NCBI GenBank assembly: GCA_947253195.1
Contig: CAMXXM010000035.1
Span: forward strand, 1-9,668
Reading direction: 5' to 3'
Length of the DNA: 9,668 bases
Source of the DNA: an uncultured Porphyromonas sp.
GTDB lineage: Bacteria > Bacteroidota > Bacteroidia > Bacteroidales > Porphyromonadaceae
Of the stretch, positions 1 to 7,751 are shown one piece after another (position 1 is the first letter of the stretch; each line of letters opens with the position of its first letter). A program made the position numbers and the translations under genes. Below the pieces are notes generated by a model. That model did no database searches. It was not told where the DNA came from and saw only the letters and a program-made list of their open reading frames with translations.

Positions 1-368
1 GACAGCCAAAAGTTACCCTGATCCAGCAAGTCGAAGCGGTCGGTCCGGTAAAAGATGGCAGAGTGCTCACCGGCCTCCTTGCCATCATCACGCCCTACCC
101 CGATGTAGTCATAGTTATCGAGGGTATCGATATCCCTCAGCTGCTCTATGTAGCCCTCCTGGGTGCCTAGGAAGTCAAAGCCGTAGTAAGCGATTAGGTC
201 GGTGACCATCTGGCAGCGGTTGGTCCAGCTATTCTCACCATCGTGGTCATTGAGGTACCTTAGATTGAAGCTCCCCACGGTCAAGGGATGTGCTGCCTGC
301 TGTGCGAGAGAGTTCCCCCCGATGAGGAGGGAGGCGATCAGGAGGAGCACCGGAAATAGTCGTTTCAT
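1..368 (-). CDS. EEP (endonuclease/exonuclease/phosphatase) family protein, exported, 3' end missing
   Basis: Reading the minus strand from the ATG at 368-366 gives 122 open codons to the edge of the window, so the C-terminal part is missing. Residues 1-23 are a signal peptide (MKRLF, then a hydrophobic run, then SLA before QQ). The mature part begins LTVGSFNLRY (Asn35 in the FNLR motif), followed by an NSWTNR segment, DFLGTQEGY (metal-ligand Glu71) and YIGVGRDDGKEAGEHSAIFY, then RFDLLDQGNFWL at the edge. This order is typical of the DNase I-like EEP fold, which uses Mg2+ to cleave phosphodiester or phosphomonoester bonds. The substrate cannot be told from this half; Bacteroidota relatives are annotated only as EEP or putative secreted hydrolases. 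Full members are roughly 280 residues, so about 40 percent is visible. The later GDFN and SDH catalytic motifs lie outside the window. The gene is divergent from the metallophosphoesterase. Family call is firm; function is open. Confidence 0.88.
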   Translation of the reverse strand, partial: MKRLFPVLLLIASLLIGGNSLAQQAAHPLTVGSFNLRYLNDHDGENSWTNRCQMVTDLIAYYGFDFLGTQEGYIEQLRDIDTLDNYDYIGVGRDDGKEAGEHSAIFYRTDRFDLLDQGNFWL

Positions 369-391
369 ATCTTAATAGTCTTGTACGGAGA

Positions 392-399
392 CAAAGATA
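392..399 (-). promoter_or_regulatory. Putative -7 box (TATCTTTG) of the EEP gene
   Basis: On the minus strand the sequence TATCTTTG is an exact match to the Bacteroidota primary sigma factor -7 consensus TAnnTTTG. It lies 23 bp upstream of the EEP ATG, giving a short leader of roughly 15 nt. I do not see a good -33 TTTG at the usual spacing, so the promoter rests on the -7 element and its position. Confidence 0.5.
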
Positions 400-496
400 G
401 CCAATATTACCGACCGACAGGCTCAGGAAAGAGGTCGGACGGGAAAAAAGAGACCCATGGCGACCTGCACTTCCGGATCAATAATATCGCGTCGTA

Positions 497-578
497 CTAA
501 TACCGATATTAGAGATCACTAATACCGATATTAGTGAACTCTAATATCGGTATTAGTGACGCCTTTTACCGGTAAAAG
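497..578. repeat. Array of four 16-bp palindromes at exact 22-bp period
   Basis: Four 16-bp elements start at 497, 519, 541 and 563. The first two are CTAATACCGATATTAG, the third is CTAATATCGGTATTAG (the reverse complement of the first two), and the fourth is CTTTTACCGGTAAAAG, a perfect palindrome. All four fit the self-complementary consensus CTWWTAYCGRTAWWAG. The spacers are 6 bp each (513-518, 535-540, 557-562) and differ in sequence. A 22-bp period is close to two turns of B-DNA, so bound dimers would lie on about the same face. Likely roles are a cooperative operator for a dimeric regulator or a member of an intergenic repeat family. The elements are seen directly; the role is inferred. 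Confidence 0.85.
516..559. repeat. Inverted repeat: 19-bp arms, 6-nt spacer
   Basis: Because the second and third palindromes are in opposite orientation and share flanking bases, 516-534 (TCACTAATACCGATATTAG) is the exact reverse complement of 541-559. The spacer is TGAACT (535-540). In single-stranded DNA or RNA this would make a 19-bp hairpin. It is not followed by a long T-run on either strand, so it does not look like an ordinary intrinsic terminator. Confidence 0.8.
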
Positions 579-703
579 AAGTGACCCTATAGGCAGAGGT
601 TCTTTCGCTGTGATCATCAGGTGTTTACTGATAGACAATTTCACCTATGGAAACAGAAACAAATCCGTATCAATATTGACATGCACATGAGACAGGGGCG
701 TGG

Positions 704-711
704 TAGATTTG
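704..711 (+). promoter_or_regulatory. Putative -7 box (TAGATTTG) of the metallophosphoesterase gene
   Basis: TAGATTTG matches the Bacteroidota -7 consensus TAnnTTTG exactly. Transcription would start near 718, leaving a leader of about 25 nt before the ATG at 744. A TTG at 676-678 is the nearest -33-like element but is about 5 bp too far upstream, so the -33 match is poor. The position supports the 744 start over in-frame starts at 621, 681 and 687, which all lie upstream of this box. Confidence 0.45.
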
Positions 712-743
712 CGAAAAGTAACAATCGATCAATCATCTATCTC

Positions 744-1655
744 ATGACACAACACACTATGGGACCCTCAGGCACAAGTCTTATCTTGAGACTACTCCTC
801 CCCTTGCTCTTAGCTCTACTGATCACCCCGCTAACAATGGAGGCCGAGGAGTCGGGACCATTCAGAGTAGCATTCCTTACAGACATTCACCTCGACGTAC
901 AGGGGACGCCTCGCAAGTGCGCCGGCTACAGGCGTGCTCTGGATAGCGTAAAGGATCACGACGTGGACCTTATGATCCTGGGCGGTGACCTGGCTGACCT
1001 GGATCGACGTCTACCGGAGGACTACGAGAGAGCCGGACTCGCTCTTGACAGGATACGCAGCATGGCCGAGGAGACCGGCATTCCGACCTATTATACCATC
1101 GGGAATCATGACCGCTACTACTACCGCGAGGATGGCAGCAAGGAGCCGACTGGGGTGGAGCTCTTCGAGAAGCACCTCGGTCGCTCTACCTACTCCATAG
1201 ACCACAAGGGGATCCACTTTATGGTAATTAACTCGGTCGTCCCGACAAAGAAGGGCAGCTACTCGATCTCTCGGGAGCAGATGGAGTGGATCAAGGAGGA
1301 CCTAAAGGAAATGCCGGAGGGGTGCCCTCTGATCGTGGTTACCCACGTACCGATCCAGTCGCTGTACTATGCTGCCACGGAGGGGAAGGTATGTGACAAG
1401 GATCTGATAAGCAACTTCAAGCCCCTCTGGGATCTCCTCGCGGAGTATCATACGGTGGCGGTGCTGCAGGGACACAATCACGTCCATGAGGAGCTATTCA
1501 GTCACGGCACTTGGCTCCTGATGGGAGGTGCTGTAAGTGGCGCCTGGTGGCAGGGACCCTTAGATGGCACAGAGGAGGGCTACCTCCTGCTGACGCTCGA
1601 CCCGGAGAAGGATCAGTACAGCTGGGAGTATATCGACGACGGATGGAACGAGTAG
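744..1655 (+). CDS. Exported calcineurin-like metallophosphoesterase
   Basis: This 303-residue protein has a positively charged start and a hydrophobic segment at about residues 13-30, so it is probably exported to the periplasm or kept as a membrane-anchored protein. The dinuclear metal site of the calcineurin-like family is complete: LTDIHLD (Asp47, His49), GGDLAD (Asp82), GNHD (Asn121, His122), VVTHVP (His201) and GHNH (His244, His246). The C-terminal GGAVSGAWWQGP...GTEEGY segment is common in Bacteroidota relatives annotated as phosphohydrolases. The reaction is hydrolysis of a phosphomonoester or phosphodiester; the substrate is unknown. I chose the ATG at 744 because it directly precedes the signal sequence and follows a -7-like box at 704-711; the ATG at 759 is an alternative. 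The gene is divergent from an EEP protein and ends just before a strong terminator. Confidence 0.92.
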   Translation: MTQHTMGPSGTSLILRLLLPLLLALLITPLTMEAEESGPFRVAFLTDIHLDVQGTPRKCAGYRRALDSVKDHDVDLMILGGDLADLDRRLPEDYERAGLALDRIRSMAEETGIPTYYTIGNHDRYYYREDGSKEPTGVELFEKHLGRSTYSIDHKGIHFMVINSVVPTKKGSYSISREQMEWIKEDLKEMPEGCPLIVVTHVPIQSLYYAATEGKVCDKDLISNFKPLWDLLAEYHTVAVLQGHNHVHEELFSHGTWLLMGGAVSGAWWQGPLDGTEEGYLLLTLDPEKDQYSWEYIDDGWNE

Positions 1656-1675
1656 TTGAGTACAGGATAGAGAAA

Positions 1676-1717
1676 AAAAAGAGGTCTCCCTGCCGAATAG
1701 CAAGGAGACCTCTTTTT
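1676..1717. terminator. Bidirectional intrinsic terminator
   Basis: A perfect 14-bp stem pairs 1676-1689 (AAAAAGAGGTCTCC) with 1704-1717. The loop is 1690-1703, where TGC and GCA can pair for 3 more bp. The stem is preceded by an A-run (1673-1680) and ends in a T-run (1713-1717), so it can act on both strands. It lies 20 bp after the stop of the metallophosphoesterase and 33 bp after the stop of the convergent S9 peptidase, which fits a shared terminator for both transcripts. Confidence 0.9.
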
Positions 1718-1750
1718 CCTTTACCCACCTAGGGGATAAGGTCTGTCGGA

Positions 1751-4264
1751 TCAGTAGTGTCGCTCAGGATACATATCGTCCCACCAGGTGGGGTCATCCT
1801 TGAGCCACTTCTGGAACCATGCCATCATCGAGCGCATCCAGATCTGCCGGTGGTGGAGCTCCATCACATGATGATCCTCGCCATAGACGCGGATCATCTC
1901 CACCGGTCGTCCGAGGATCTTGAGCGCATTGTAGAGCTGGACACTCTCCCCAATGGGGACATTGGTGTCCGATGTGCCATGGGTGAGGAGCAGAGGGGTG
2001 TGGATCTTGTCGGCACGGAAGAGCGGACTGTGCTTGGCATAGAGATCGGGATTATTCCACGGATAACTGTCGGTACTGGCGACCGTGCTGTATCCGATGC
2101 CCCAGGTGCCCTGCCCCCAGTAGGAGGAGAGTGCACTGATGCCGGCATGGCTGATGGCGCAGGCAAAGAGGTCCGTCTTAGTGAGGAGATACTGGGTCAT
2201 AAAGCCTCCGTAGCTGGCACCAAAGCAGCCGATCCGCTTGCCATTGACATAGGGATGACTATCGACGAAGCCCTTAGTGGCAGCGATGATCTCATCTGCG
2301 GTCCGGTCACCCCAGGCATTGACATGCCTGGCTGCGTACTCCTGACCCCAGCCAATGGTACCGCTGGGATTGAGCACCAGCACGACGTAGTCCTGTGCGG
2401 CATACATCGGCTGAGAGTAGTACCAGTCAAACATCCGCCCCACGGGTGAGGTACCGCCGTAGTAGTACACCAAGAGCGGGTACTTCTTCTGAGGATCAAA
2501 GGTTGGTGGCAAGTAGAAGCGTCCCGGCACTTGACCGCCATCCGGCATGGTGAAGCTCCAGTCCTGCACACTTCCCACTTTCATATCCTTCATCCGCTCA
2601 GAGGCCAGATCTCTGAGGACCGAGGAGGTGCGGCGTGTGACATCTCCCAGGTAAGCATTTGCTACCCTATTGGTACTCTCACCGACGTAAGCAAAGGTCT
2701 TGCACTGAGCATCCACGGCATAGGATCCGACGTAGTCTACACTAACTGGCAGGAGGCTGATCTTGCCACTCCGTAGGTCAAGCGTGTATAGCCTCTGGTA
2801 GTCACGGTCAGTGGCTCGAAAGAGCGCCTGCATCCGATCCTGAGCAAGCCGGATCGACTGCACGGAGGGAGCGAAGTACTTCGTGAAGACTTTTCCCGTC
2901 CTACTCTTCCTGTCGTAGAGATAGATATCCGTCTCGTACGTATTTGTCGTCATGCCCTCCGGAAGGTTTCGTCCAAGGCCATTAAATGCCTCCGGATTGC
3001 CCAGGACAAGCAACTTACCAGCATCACTGGTGTAGCCAACGTATGAGAGAGTAGGTGTCGGAGCGAAGAGAGTGTCGACCGCCATCGTCTCCAGATCCAT
3101 CTCGTAGTAACCTGTAGCATAGAAGGGTGACTCAGTTACGTCATTATCCGTCACGGAGAAGATAATCCGCTTGCTGTCGGGACTAATGTCCTCCAAACCC
3201 ACAGAGCGATAGCCGTAGGTGAGAGGGCGGTAGTCGCGTGTGGCGAAGTCAAAGAGGTAAAGGTCATACCGAGTTCGTGGTCCCATCAGACCCCTATGGT
3301 CATCGCGCCCAAGTGCCCGATCGACGTAAGAGGACTGTCTGTCGCCGGTAGTCTCCTTATAGAAAATCAAGCGATCCTCGGTCGGAGCCACCGTAAAGGA
3401 TCCATCCGGAATGGCTTCGCAGAGGAGCTCCTCGGCACCTGTTGCGGGATCGTAGGTCATCAGACTTCTGCCGAGATCGGTCTGTACCGTATAGTAGAGC
3501 TTATCAGAGCGAGGCATCCAGCTACCACGATCAGCACCATCGGGAAGAACTCCGATGCGACGGGTCCCCTCATAGAGCATAGAGGAGTAGAACCGGTTCA
3601 GATCAGCAAGTCGGACAGAAGAAAGTATAGTAAAGCGACCACTTGGGGACATGCTGACGCCTGTCAGGGTCTCCCCGGTGAGGCCGAAGTCCATACTCAT
3701 ATACTCGACTGGATCGGTCCTGAGAGAGGCGGTATGATCGGCTCGCTTCGGGACTACAGACATTACCAGCTCCACTGAGTCCCGAGCCTCAATAGTAATG
3801 GCCAAAGTACGTCGTGCAGAGGGGTATATGGTCAGGTCAAACTGATCCTCACGAGGACTATCGAGTACTCTATTCTTCTGTCCTATAACTCTTCCATCAA
3901 AGGCGAGCTTGTAGGGCATCGTACAGGAGACCAAAAGGGTCGCCTTCTCATACGCAGTAGAGAGCAAGGCAGTCGACAGTCGGTACAGCTTACCCCCCTC
4001 GAGTCGGATAACCGTATCCGCCGGTGCGATGAAGTCCGTCAGCAAGGGGCTGTCGGGCGCTACCATCGGCAGATCGGTCAAGGAGGTAAAGGAGTCGCGG
4101 GACTTGCCGTAGAGATTGACACTGTCGGTCTCCATCGGAGCAGTGAGCTTCGTCACAGGGAGTGCCCGGTAGCGCAAGATGGTTAAGGTATCGGTCGGAT
4201 GTGCAGCCAGTGCCTGTCCGCCCATCAGTAGAGAAAGGACTATCGGGAAGAGTACTTTCTTCAT
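1751..4264 (-). CDS. Exported S9 (prolyl oligopeptidase) family serine peptidase
   Basis: This 837-residue protein starts with a signal peptide (MKKVLFPIVLSLL, cleavage near ALA-AHP, residues 20-21). A beta-rich N-terminal region and propeller extend to about residue 560, followed by an alpha/beta-hydrolase domain at about 575-822. The catalytic triad is visible as GASYGG (Ser684), THGTSDTNVP (Asp766) and GEDHHV (His798). YYYGGTSP (600-607) probably forms part of the oxyanion site, and GWGQEYAARHVNAWGDR is a typical S9 segment. Enzymes of this family cut short peptides in the periplasm or at the cell surface. I do not see the Glu-Glu motif that anchors the free N-terminus in dipeptidyl peptidase IV, and the protein is about 100 residues longer than DPP IV, so it may be an acylpeptidyl-oligopeptidase-like or other S9 subtype. 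The start overlaps the ispE stop (ATGA), implying coupled translation. Confidence 0.93.
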   Translation of the reverse strand: MKKVLFPIVLSLLMGGQALAAHPTDTLTILRYRALPVTKLTAPMETDSVNLYGKSRDSFTSLTDLPMVAPDSPLLTDFIAPADTVIRLEGGKLYRLSTALLSTAYEKATLLVSCTMPYKLAFDGRVIGQKNRVLDSPREDQFDLTIYPSARRTLAITIEARDSVELVMSVVPKRADHTASLRTDPVEYMSMDFGLTGETLTGVSMSPSGRFTILSSVRLADLNRFYSSMLYEGTRRIGVLPDGADRGSWMPRSDKLYYTVQTDLGRSLMTYDPATGAEELLCEAIPDGSFTVAPTEDRLIFYKETTGDRQSSYVDRALGRDDHRGLMGPRTRYDLYLFDFATRDYRPLTYGYRSVGLEDISPDSKRIIFSVTDNDVTESPFYATGYYEMDLETMAVDTLFAPTPTLSYVGYTSDAGKLLVLGNPEAFNGLGRNLPEGMTTNTYETDIYLYDRKSRTGKVFTKYFAPSVQSIRLAQDRMQALFRATDRDYQRLYTLDLRSGKISLLPVSVDYVGSYAVDAQCKTFAYVGESTNRVANAYLGDVTRRTSSVLRDLASERMKDMKVGSVQDWSFTMPDGGQVPGRFYLPPTFDPQKKYPLLVYYYGGTSPVGRMFDWYYSQPMYAAQDYVVLVLNPSGTIGWGQEYAARHVNAWGDRTADEIIAATKGFVDSHPYVNGKRIGCFGASYGGFMTQYLLTKTDLFACAISHAGISALSSYWGQGTWGIGYSTVASTDSYPWNNPDLYAKHSPLFRADKIHTPLLLTHGTSDTNVPIGESVQLYNALKILGRPVEMIRVYGEDHHVMELHHRQIWMRSMMAWFQKWLKDDPTWWDDMYPERHY

Positions 4265-5055
4265 AATAGATAGGAATATGTAGTGTATTGGGTAGTAAGT
4301 CGACTTAGGGGAGCCGGACTCAGGGCATAGAGTGAGGAGCCGGACCCGGTCATAGATGCATAGGTGGCGCCGGAGTCATAGAGCTGATCCTTTACCTCAG
4401 CCAGCTCGGGATGATGGGCAAATATGGGAACCTCAAAGTCATTGACCACAAGGTCACGCCACTCAGCCACAGGTCGCTCCAGTATCTCCTCGAGAGGCTC
4501 AGCAGGCTCCGAAATCCCTATCTCACGATAAGCCTCAGCCGTGGAGACATGGATCCCCGGCAGTACTAAGGTCAGCACCCACCCGGATAAGTCGAGAGGG
4601 AAAGGATGAAGCAGCTCCCCCACCCCGCGACCGATCCGGGCACCGGAGGTGAGGAAGAAGGGGCAGTCCGCCCCCAGCCTAAGTGCCATCTCAGCCAACC
4701 GCTTATCCGAGAGGTCAGGGGCATAGAGCTGTCTCAGCATGAGAAGCATCGAGGAGGCATCGGAAGAGCCTCCCCCAAGCCCGGCACCGGTGGGGATCCG
4801 CTTACGGAGGATCACCTCCAGTGGGGGAATAGCCGCCCCCTCCTCACGCATGACCTCCACAGCCCGCACGACCAGGTTATGCTGCGGGTCACCAAAGCCT
4901 CCATCATCGAGGGTATCCCTCTCTGCCGGCACCACCTCTAAGGCATCACAGAGCGGTATCCTGTAGAAGAGTGTCTCCAGCTCGTGGTAGCCGTCCGGTC
5001 TCACGCCGGTAATGCGGAGACCGATATTGATCTTAGCCTGAGGAAAAGCGATCAT
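4261..5055 (-). CDS. ispE: 4-diphosphocytidyl-2-C-methyl-D-erythritol kinase
   Basis: IspE is a cytoplasmic GHMP-family kinase that phosphorylates the 2-hydroxyl of CDP-methylerythritol with ATP, a middle step of the MEP route to isoprenoids. The sequence begins AKINIGLRITGVRPDGYHELETLF, with Lys8 and Asn10 at the substrate site. The ATP-binding glycine loop PTGAGLGGGSSDAS is at residues 88-101, GADCPFF carries the catalytic Asp130, and the third GHMP motif ASMTGSGSSLY is at 233-243. At 264 residues it is slightly short for the family (about 280). The tail after SSLYAL is unremarkable and rich in Thr and Tyr. It starts 3 bp after the nfo stop and its TGA overlaps the ATG of the S9 gene, so translation is probably coupled on both sides. 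This implies that the organism uses the MEP rather than the mevalonate pathway. Confidence 0.97.
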   Translation of the reverse strand: MIAFPQAKINIGLRITGVRPDGYHELETLFYRIPLCDALEVVPAERDTLDDGGFGDPQHNLVVRAVEVMREEGAAIPPLEVILRKRIPTGAGLGGGSSDASSMLLMLRQLYAPDLSDKRLAEMALRLGADCPFFLTSGARIGRGVGELLHPFPLDLSGWVLTLVLPGIHVSTAEAYREIGISEPAEPLEEILERPVAEWRDLVVNDFEVPIFAHHPELAEVKDQLYDSGATYASMTGSGSSLYALSPAPLSRLTTQYTTYSYLL

Positions 5056-5058
5056 CCC

Positions 5059-5907
5059 TTACTTGGTCTCAAAGGTCCTCAGCAAGGCGATCTCCTCAGC
5101 CCAGCGATCCGGATTGGGGGTCTCGAGGATCAGCGGGATATGATCGGTACGGGGATCGCGGATGATCCACTCAAAGGGGGCAATGCCAATCTCGCCATCC
5201 CCAAGCGACTCGTGACGGTCGACACGAGAGCCCACTCCTTTCTTGGAGTCATTGAGATGCATGCCGCAGAGGTACTCCAGCCCGATAAGCTCCTCGTACG
5301 ACTTCATCATCGCATGATACCCCTGCTCAGTCAGGATATCATACCCTGCTGCAGTCGCATGGCAGGTGTCGATACAGACACCGACACGGCTCTTATCCTC
5401 TACCGCATCGATGATCTCAGCAATCTGCTCAAAGGTGAAGCCAAGATTGGATCCCTGACCGGCGGTATTCTCGATTACCGCCTTCACACCCTCAGTACGC
5501 TCAAGCGAGATGTTGATACCCTCAGCGATCTGAGCCAGACACGCTGACACGGAGGTCTCTCCGAGATTGGCACCCGGGTGGAAATTGACCATCCCCAAGC
5601 CCAGCTGCTGACACCGCTGCATCTCATCCGTAAGGGCGTGCCGGCTCTTCTTCATCACCTCCTCCCGAGGCGAGCCAAGGTTGATCAGGTAACTGGCATG
5701 GGGGAGGACATACTGCGGCTCAAAGCCACACTCCGCCATATTGACTTTAAAGGCTTCGATGTCCTCTTCCTTCAGCGCCTTGGGGAACCACTGACGCTGG
5801 TTTCGTGTAAAGAGGGCAAAAGCATTGGCACCGATCTCCTTCGCATTCAGCGGAGCATTTTGCACCCCACCCGCACTGGAGACGTGCGCACCGATATATT
5901 TCGTCAT
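5059..5907 (-). CDS. nfo: Endonuclease IV (AP endonuclease)
   Basis: Endonuclease IV cuts DNA 5' to abasic sites and removes blocked 3' ends in base excision repair, in the cytoplasm. The protein is 282 residues, a normal length, and starts [14 protein letters not shown]. All nine ligands of the trinuclear zinc site align with the E. coli enzyme with an offset of one residue: His70, His110, Glu146, Asp180, His183, His217, Asp230, His232 and Glu262. The motifs [33 protein letters not shown] and LETPNP are all present, so the enzyme should be active. It begins 11 bp after the fucosidase stop and ends 3 bp before ispE. Its place between a glycosidase and an isoprenoid gene suggests co-transcription by genome organisation rather than by shared function. 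Confidence 0.98.
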   Translation of the reverse strand: MTKYIGAHVSSAGGVQNAPLNAKEIGANAFALFTRNQRQWFPKALKEEDIEAFKVNMAECGFEPQYVLPHASYLINLGSPREEVMKKSRHALTDEMQRCQQLGLGMVNFHPGANLGETSVSACLAQIAEGINISLERTEGVKAVIENTAGQGSNLGFTFEQIAEIIDAVEDKSRVGVCIDTCHATAAGYDILTEQGYHAMMKSYEELIGLEYLCGMHLNDSKKGVGSRVDRHESLGDGEIGIAPFEWIIRDPRTDHIPLILETPNPDRWAEEIALLRTFETK

Positions 5908-5918
5908 TGTGATAGGGA

Positions 5919-7751
5919 TTAATAGACTACTACTTCAGACTCCTCAAGCGGCACTCCATGACCCTCCACTGTAGTGCCGGTAAGGCGCATCCCACGAAGC
6001 GAATAGGCTCGGTCAAGCTTGATCTTCTGCGGGATAGGATTATTGACGATGTTAGAGAATTCGCCCCTCGCCAGCGGCTGCCAGCTCTTGCCATCCTCCG
6101 ACCCCTCCAGCAGGTAGGTGAAGGGGAGCGTGGTGGCATCGCGACCCTTAGCAGGTGTGTAGATAAGTCCCTGCACACTCAGCTCTTTGCCAAAGAGGAT
6201 CTCCAGTGGACTAACACTCGAGACGGTCCAGCCTTGCTTGGGGAGAGGCGTAATCCCGGGCATGCCATCGACCAGCTCTGAGCTTGACAGAGGCGGCAGT
6301 ACGAGGGCATTGATGTGACGGATGAAGACCGAGCTTCCACGACCCTCATCGATGACGAGACGGATCTTGCTATACTTCGCCTGTACCTCTAGCGGGAGTA
6401 GTCTCTTGTAGCCGATGGTGGTTCCCTTGGCAATCTGCGACCAAGTACCATCGTCCATCAGACCGTCTACGTGAAACTTCTCGACTCTCTGCCCACGGGA
6501 GATGTCCTCCTGAAGAAGGATCACACCTACCTGCATATCGGGATCGAGCTCCGTCACAACACTTCCTCCCACCTTGATCTCGTGAGCAAGGTCCTCAGTA
6601 GCGGCACGCTGCTCATTGAGCTGACGGATCCACTGCCCCAGCTCACCCACGCGCTTCACATCCCGCACATCCAGCAGTCCATCCCTAGTGGGAGGGATAT
6701 TGAGCAGGAGGACCGAGTTACGCCCCACAGACCGGAGGTAGATGTCCGACAGCTGCTTTAGAGACTTCGGCTCCTCCTCCGGGTGCCAGAACCATCCCGG
6801 ACGGATGGATACATCCACCTCGCTCGGATACCAGTAGAGGGACCCTGCCTTGGCGAGCATCTCCCGACTGCCGAGGTCCTCTGACATAGCATTTATATCA
6901 AGTGCCTTGTAGAGGCTGTCACTCTCAGGGTAGGAGTCCGGCGCAAGGACGGTGGCGCTCCACTCCGTCTCACGACCGAGGCCACTCTCATTGCCCACCC
7001 AGCGGATATCCTCACCCATGATCGCACTGACGGCATTGGGCTGCAGCTTATGGATCGTCTCAAAGACCCGCTCCCAGTCGTACTCCTGTACTTTACCATT
7101 GGGACCCTCACCGCAGGCACCATCAAACCATACTTCATCAATATCGCCATAGTCCGAGAGCAACTCCGTGAGCTGAGCAATGTAGAGGTCGTTGTAGTCC
7201 TTGCCGGTACCATAGGAGGCCGCATTCCGGTCCCAGGGGGAGAGGTAGACACCAAGCTTCATATCATACTTTTTACACGATGCCGACAGATCCCTCAGCA
7301 CATCGCCCTCGCCATTGCGCCACGGGGAGGACTTCACCGAGTGGTCCGTGGTCTCTGTCTGCCAGAGGCAGAACCCATCGTGGTGCTTACAGGTAAGGAC
7401 CACGAGGCGAAAGCCGGCATCCTTGAGGGTCTTCACCCACTGATCGGTGTCCAGATGCTCCGGGACGAAAATGGCGGGATCCTCCGTCCCGTCGCCCCAC
7501 TCCTGGTTGGTGAAGGTATTGACCCCAAAGTGGATAAAAGCGGTCAGCTCCAGCTCCTGCCACGCCTGTTGCTTCTCTGAGGGGATCAGCTGCGAGGCCA
7601 TCTCCACCTTTGTATCAAGCGTTGCTCCCTCAGGGAAGTCCACACGCTGGGTATAGTAGGTACTCTGCTTTGCTCCCTCGCAAGAGGTCAGAAGACCAAG
7701 CAGTGGAAGAGTTAGTGCTAAGAGGGCACGTATTTTAGTTGATCGTTTCAT
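5919..7751 (-). CDS. GH29 alpha-L-fucosidase, lipoprotein, with C-terminal discoidin-like domain
   Basis: The protein (610 residues from the ATG at 7751) is predicted to release L-fucose from glycans. It opens with a lipoprotein signal peptide, [19 protein letters not shown] then the lipobox LTSC (Cys24), so it is membrane-anchored in the periplasm or at the surface. The GH29 barrel spans about residues 60-385, with [27 protein letters not shown], the catalytic nucleophile in [10 protein letters not shown] (Asp210), and [17 protein letters not shown] (310-326). I cannot assign the acid/base; Glu255, Glu261 and Glu263 are candidates. The C-terminal part (about 500-610: [12 protein letters not shown], ending in EESEVVVY) resembles a discoidin or F5/8 carbohydrate-binding domain. 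An in-frame start at 7799 would add 16 residues before the signal peptide, so I rejected it. The chosen ATG overlaps the CPBP gene by 17 bp. The IRPGWF segment suggests the GH29-B group, which favours alpha-1,3/1,4-fucosyl linkages, but this is tentative. Confidence 0.93.
   Translation of the reverse strand: MKRSTKIRALLALTLPLLGLLTSCEGAKQSTYYTQRVDFPEGATLDTKVEMASQLIPSEKQQAWQELELTAFIHFGVNTFTNQEWGDGTEDPAIFVPEHLDTDQWVKTLKDAGFRLVVLTCKHHDGFCLWQTETTDHSVKSSPWRNGEGDVLRDLSASCKKYDMKLGVYLSPWDRNAASYGTGKDYNDLYIAQLTELLSDYGDIDEVWFDGACGEGPNGKVQEYDWERVFETIHKLQPNAVSAIMGEDIRWVGNESGLGRETEWSATVLAPDSYPESDSLYKALDINAMSEDLGSREMLAKAGSLYWYPSEVDVSIRPGWFWHPEEEPKSLKQLSDIYLRSVGRNSVLLLNIPPTRDGLLDVRDVKRVGELGQWIRQLNEQRAATEDLAHEIKVGGSVVTELDPDMQVGVILLQEDISRGQRVEKFHVDGLMDDGTWSQIAKGTTIGYKRLLPLEVQAKYSKIRLVIDEGRGSSVFIRHINALVLPPLSSSELVDGMPGITPLPKQGWTVSSVSPLEILFGKELSVQGLIYTPAKGRDATTLPFTYLLEGSEDGKSWQPLARGEFSNIVNNPIPQKIKLDRAYSLRGMRLTGTTVEGHGVPLEESEVVVY

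Larger units (their letters stand above)
369..743. other. Divergent intergenic control region
   Basis: The 375 bp between two divergent start codons contains no convincing gene. It holds a -7-like box for the leftward gene near its start, a central array of four phased palindromes, and a -7-like box for the rightward gene about 33 bp before its ATG. It is more AT-rich than the flanking genes. An open frame extends the metallophosphoesterase back to a GTG at 621, but its translation upstream of 744 looks like non-coding sequence and precedes the signal peptide, so I treat 621-743 as untranslated. Confidence 0.7.

Noticed and set aside
1..5. GACAG at the left edge equals the last five bases of the Tn5 mosaic end
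   Set aside because: Only five bases match, and they read in frame as part of the FWLS motif expected in EEP proteins, so they are probably genomic.
45..54. CCGGTAAAAG, a half-match to the palindrome consensus
   Set aside because: It lies inside the EEP coding region, has no left arm, and encodes conserved FYRTD residues; chance is enough.
409..439. Short inverted repeat CCGACC / GGTCGG
   Set aside because: The stem is only 6 bp with a 17-nt loop and no T-run in the right place for either strand.
1757..2449. 230-codon plus-strand open frame
   Set aside because: It is antisense to the catalytic domain of the S9 peptidase, which has clear family motifs; the translation shows no recognisable domain. 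Other antisense frames over ispE, nfo, GH29, CPBP and M24 were rejected for the same reason.
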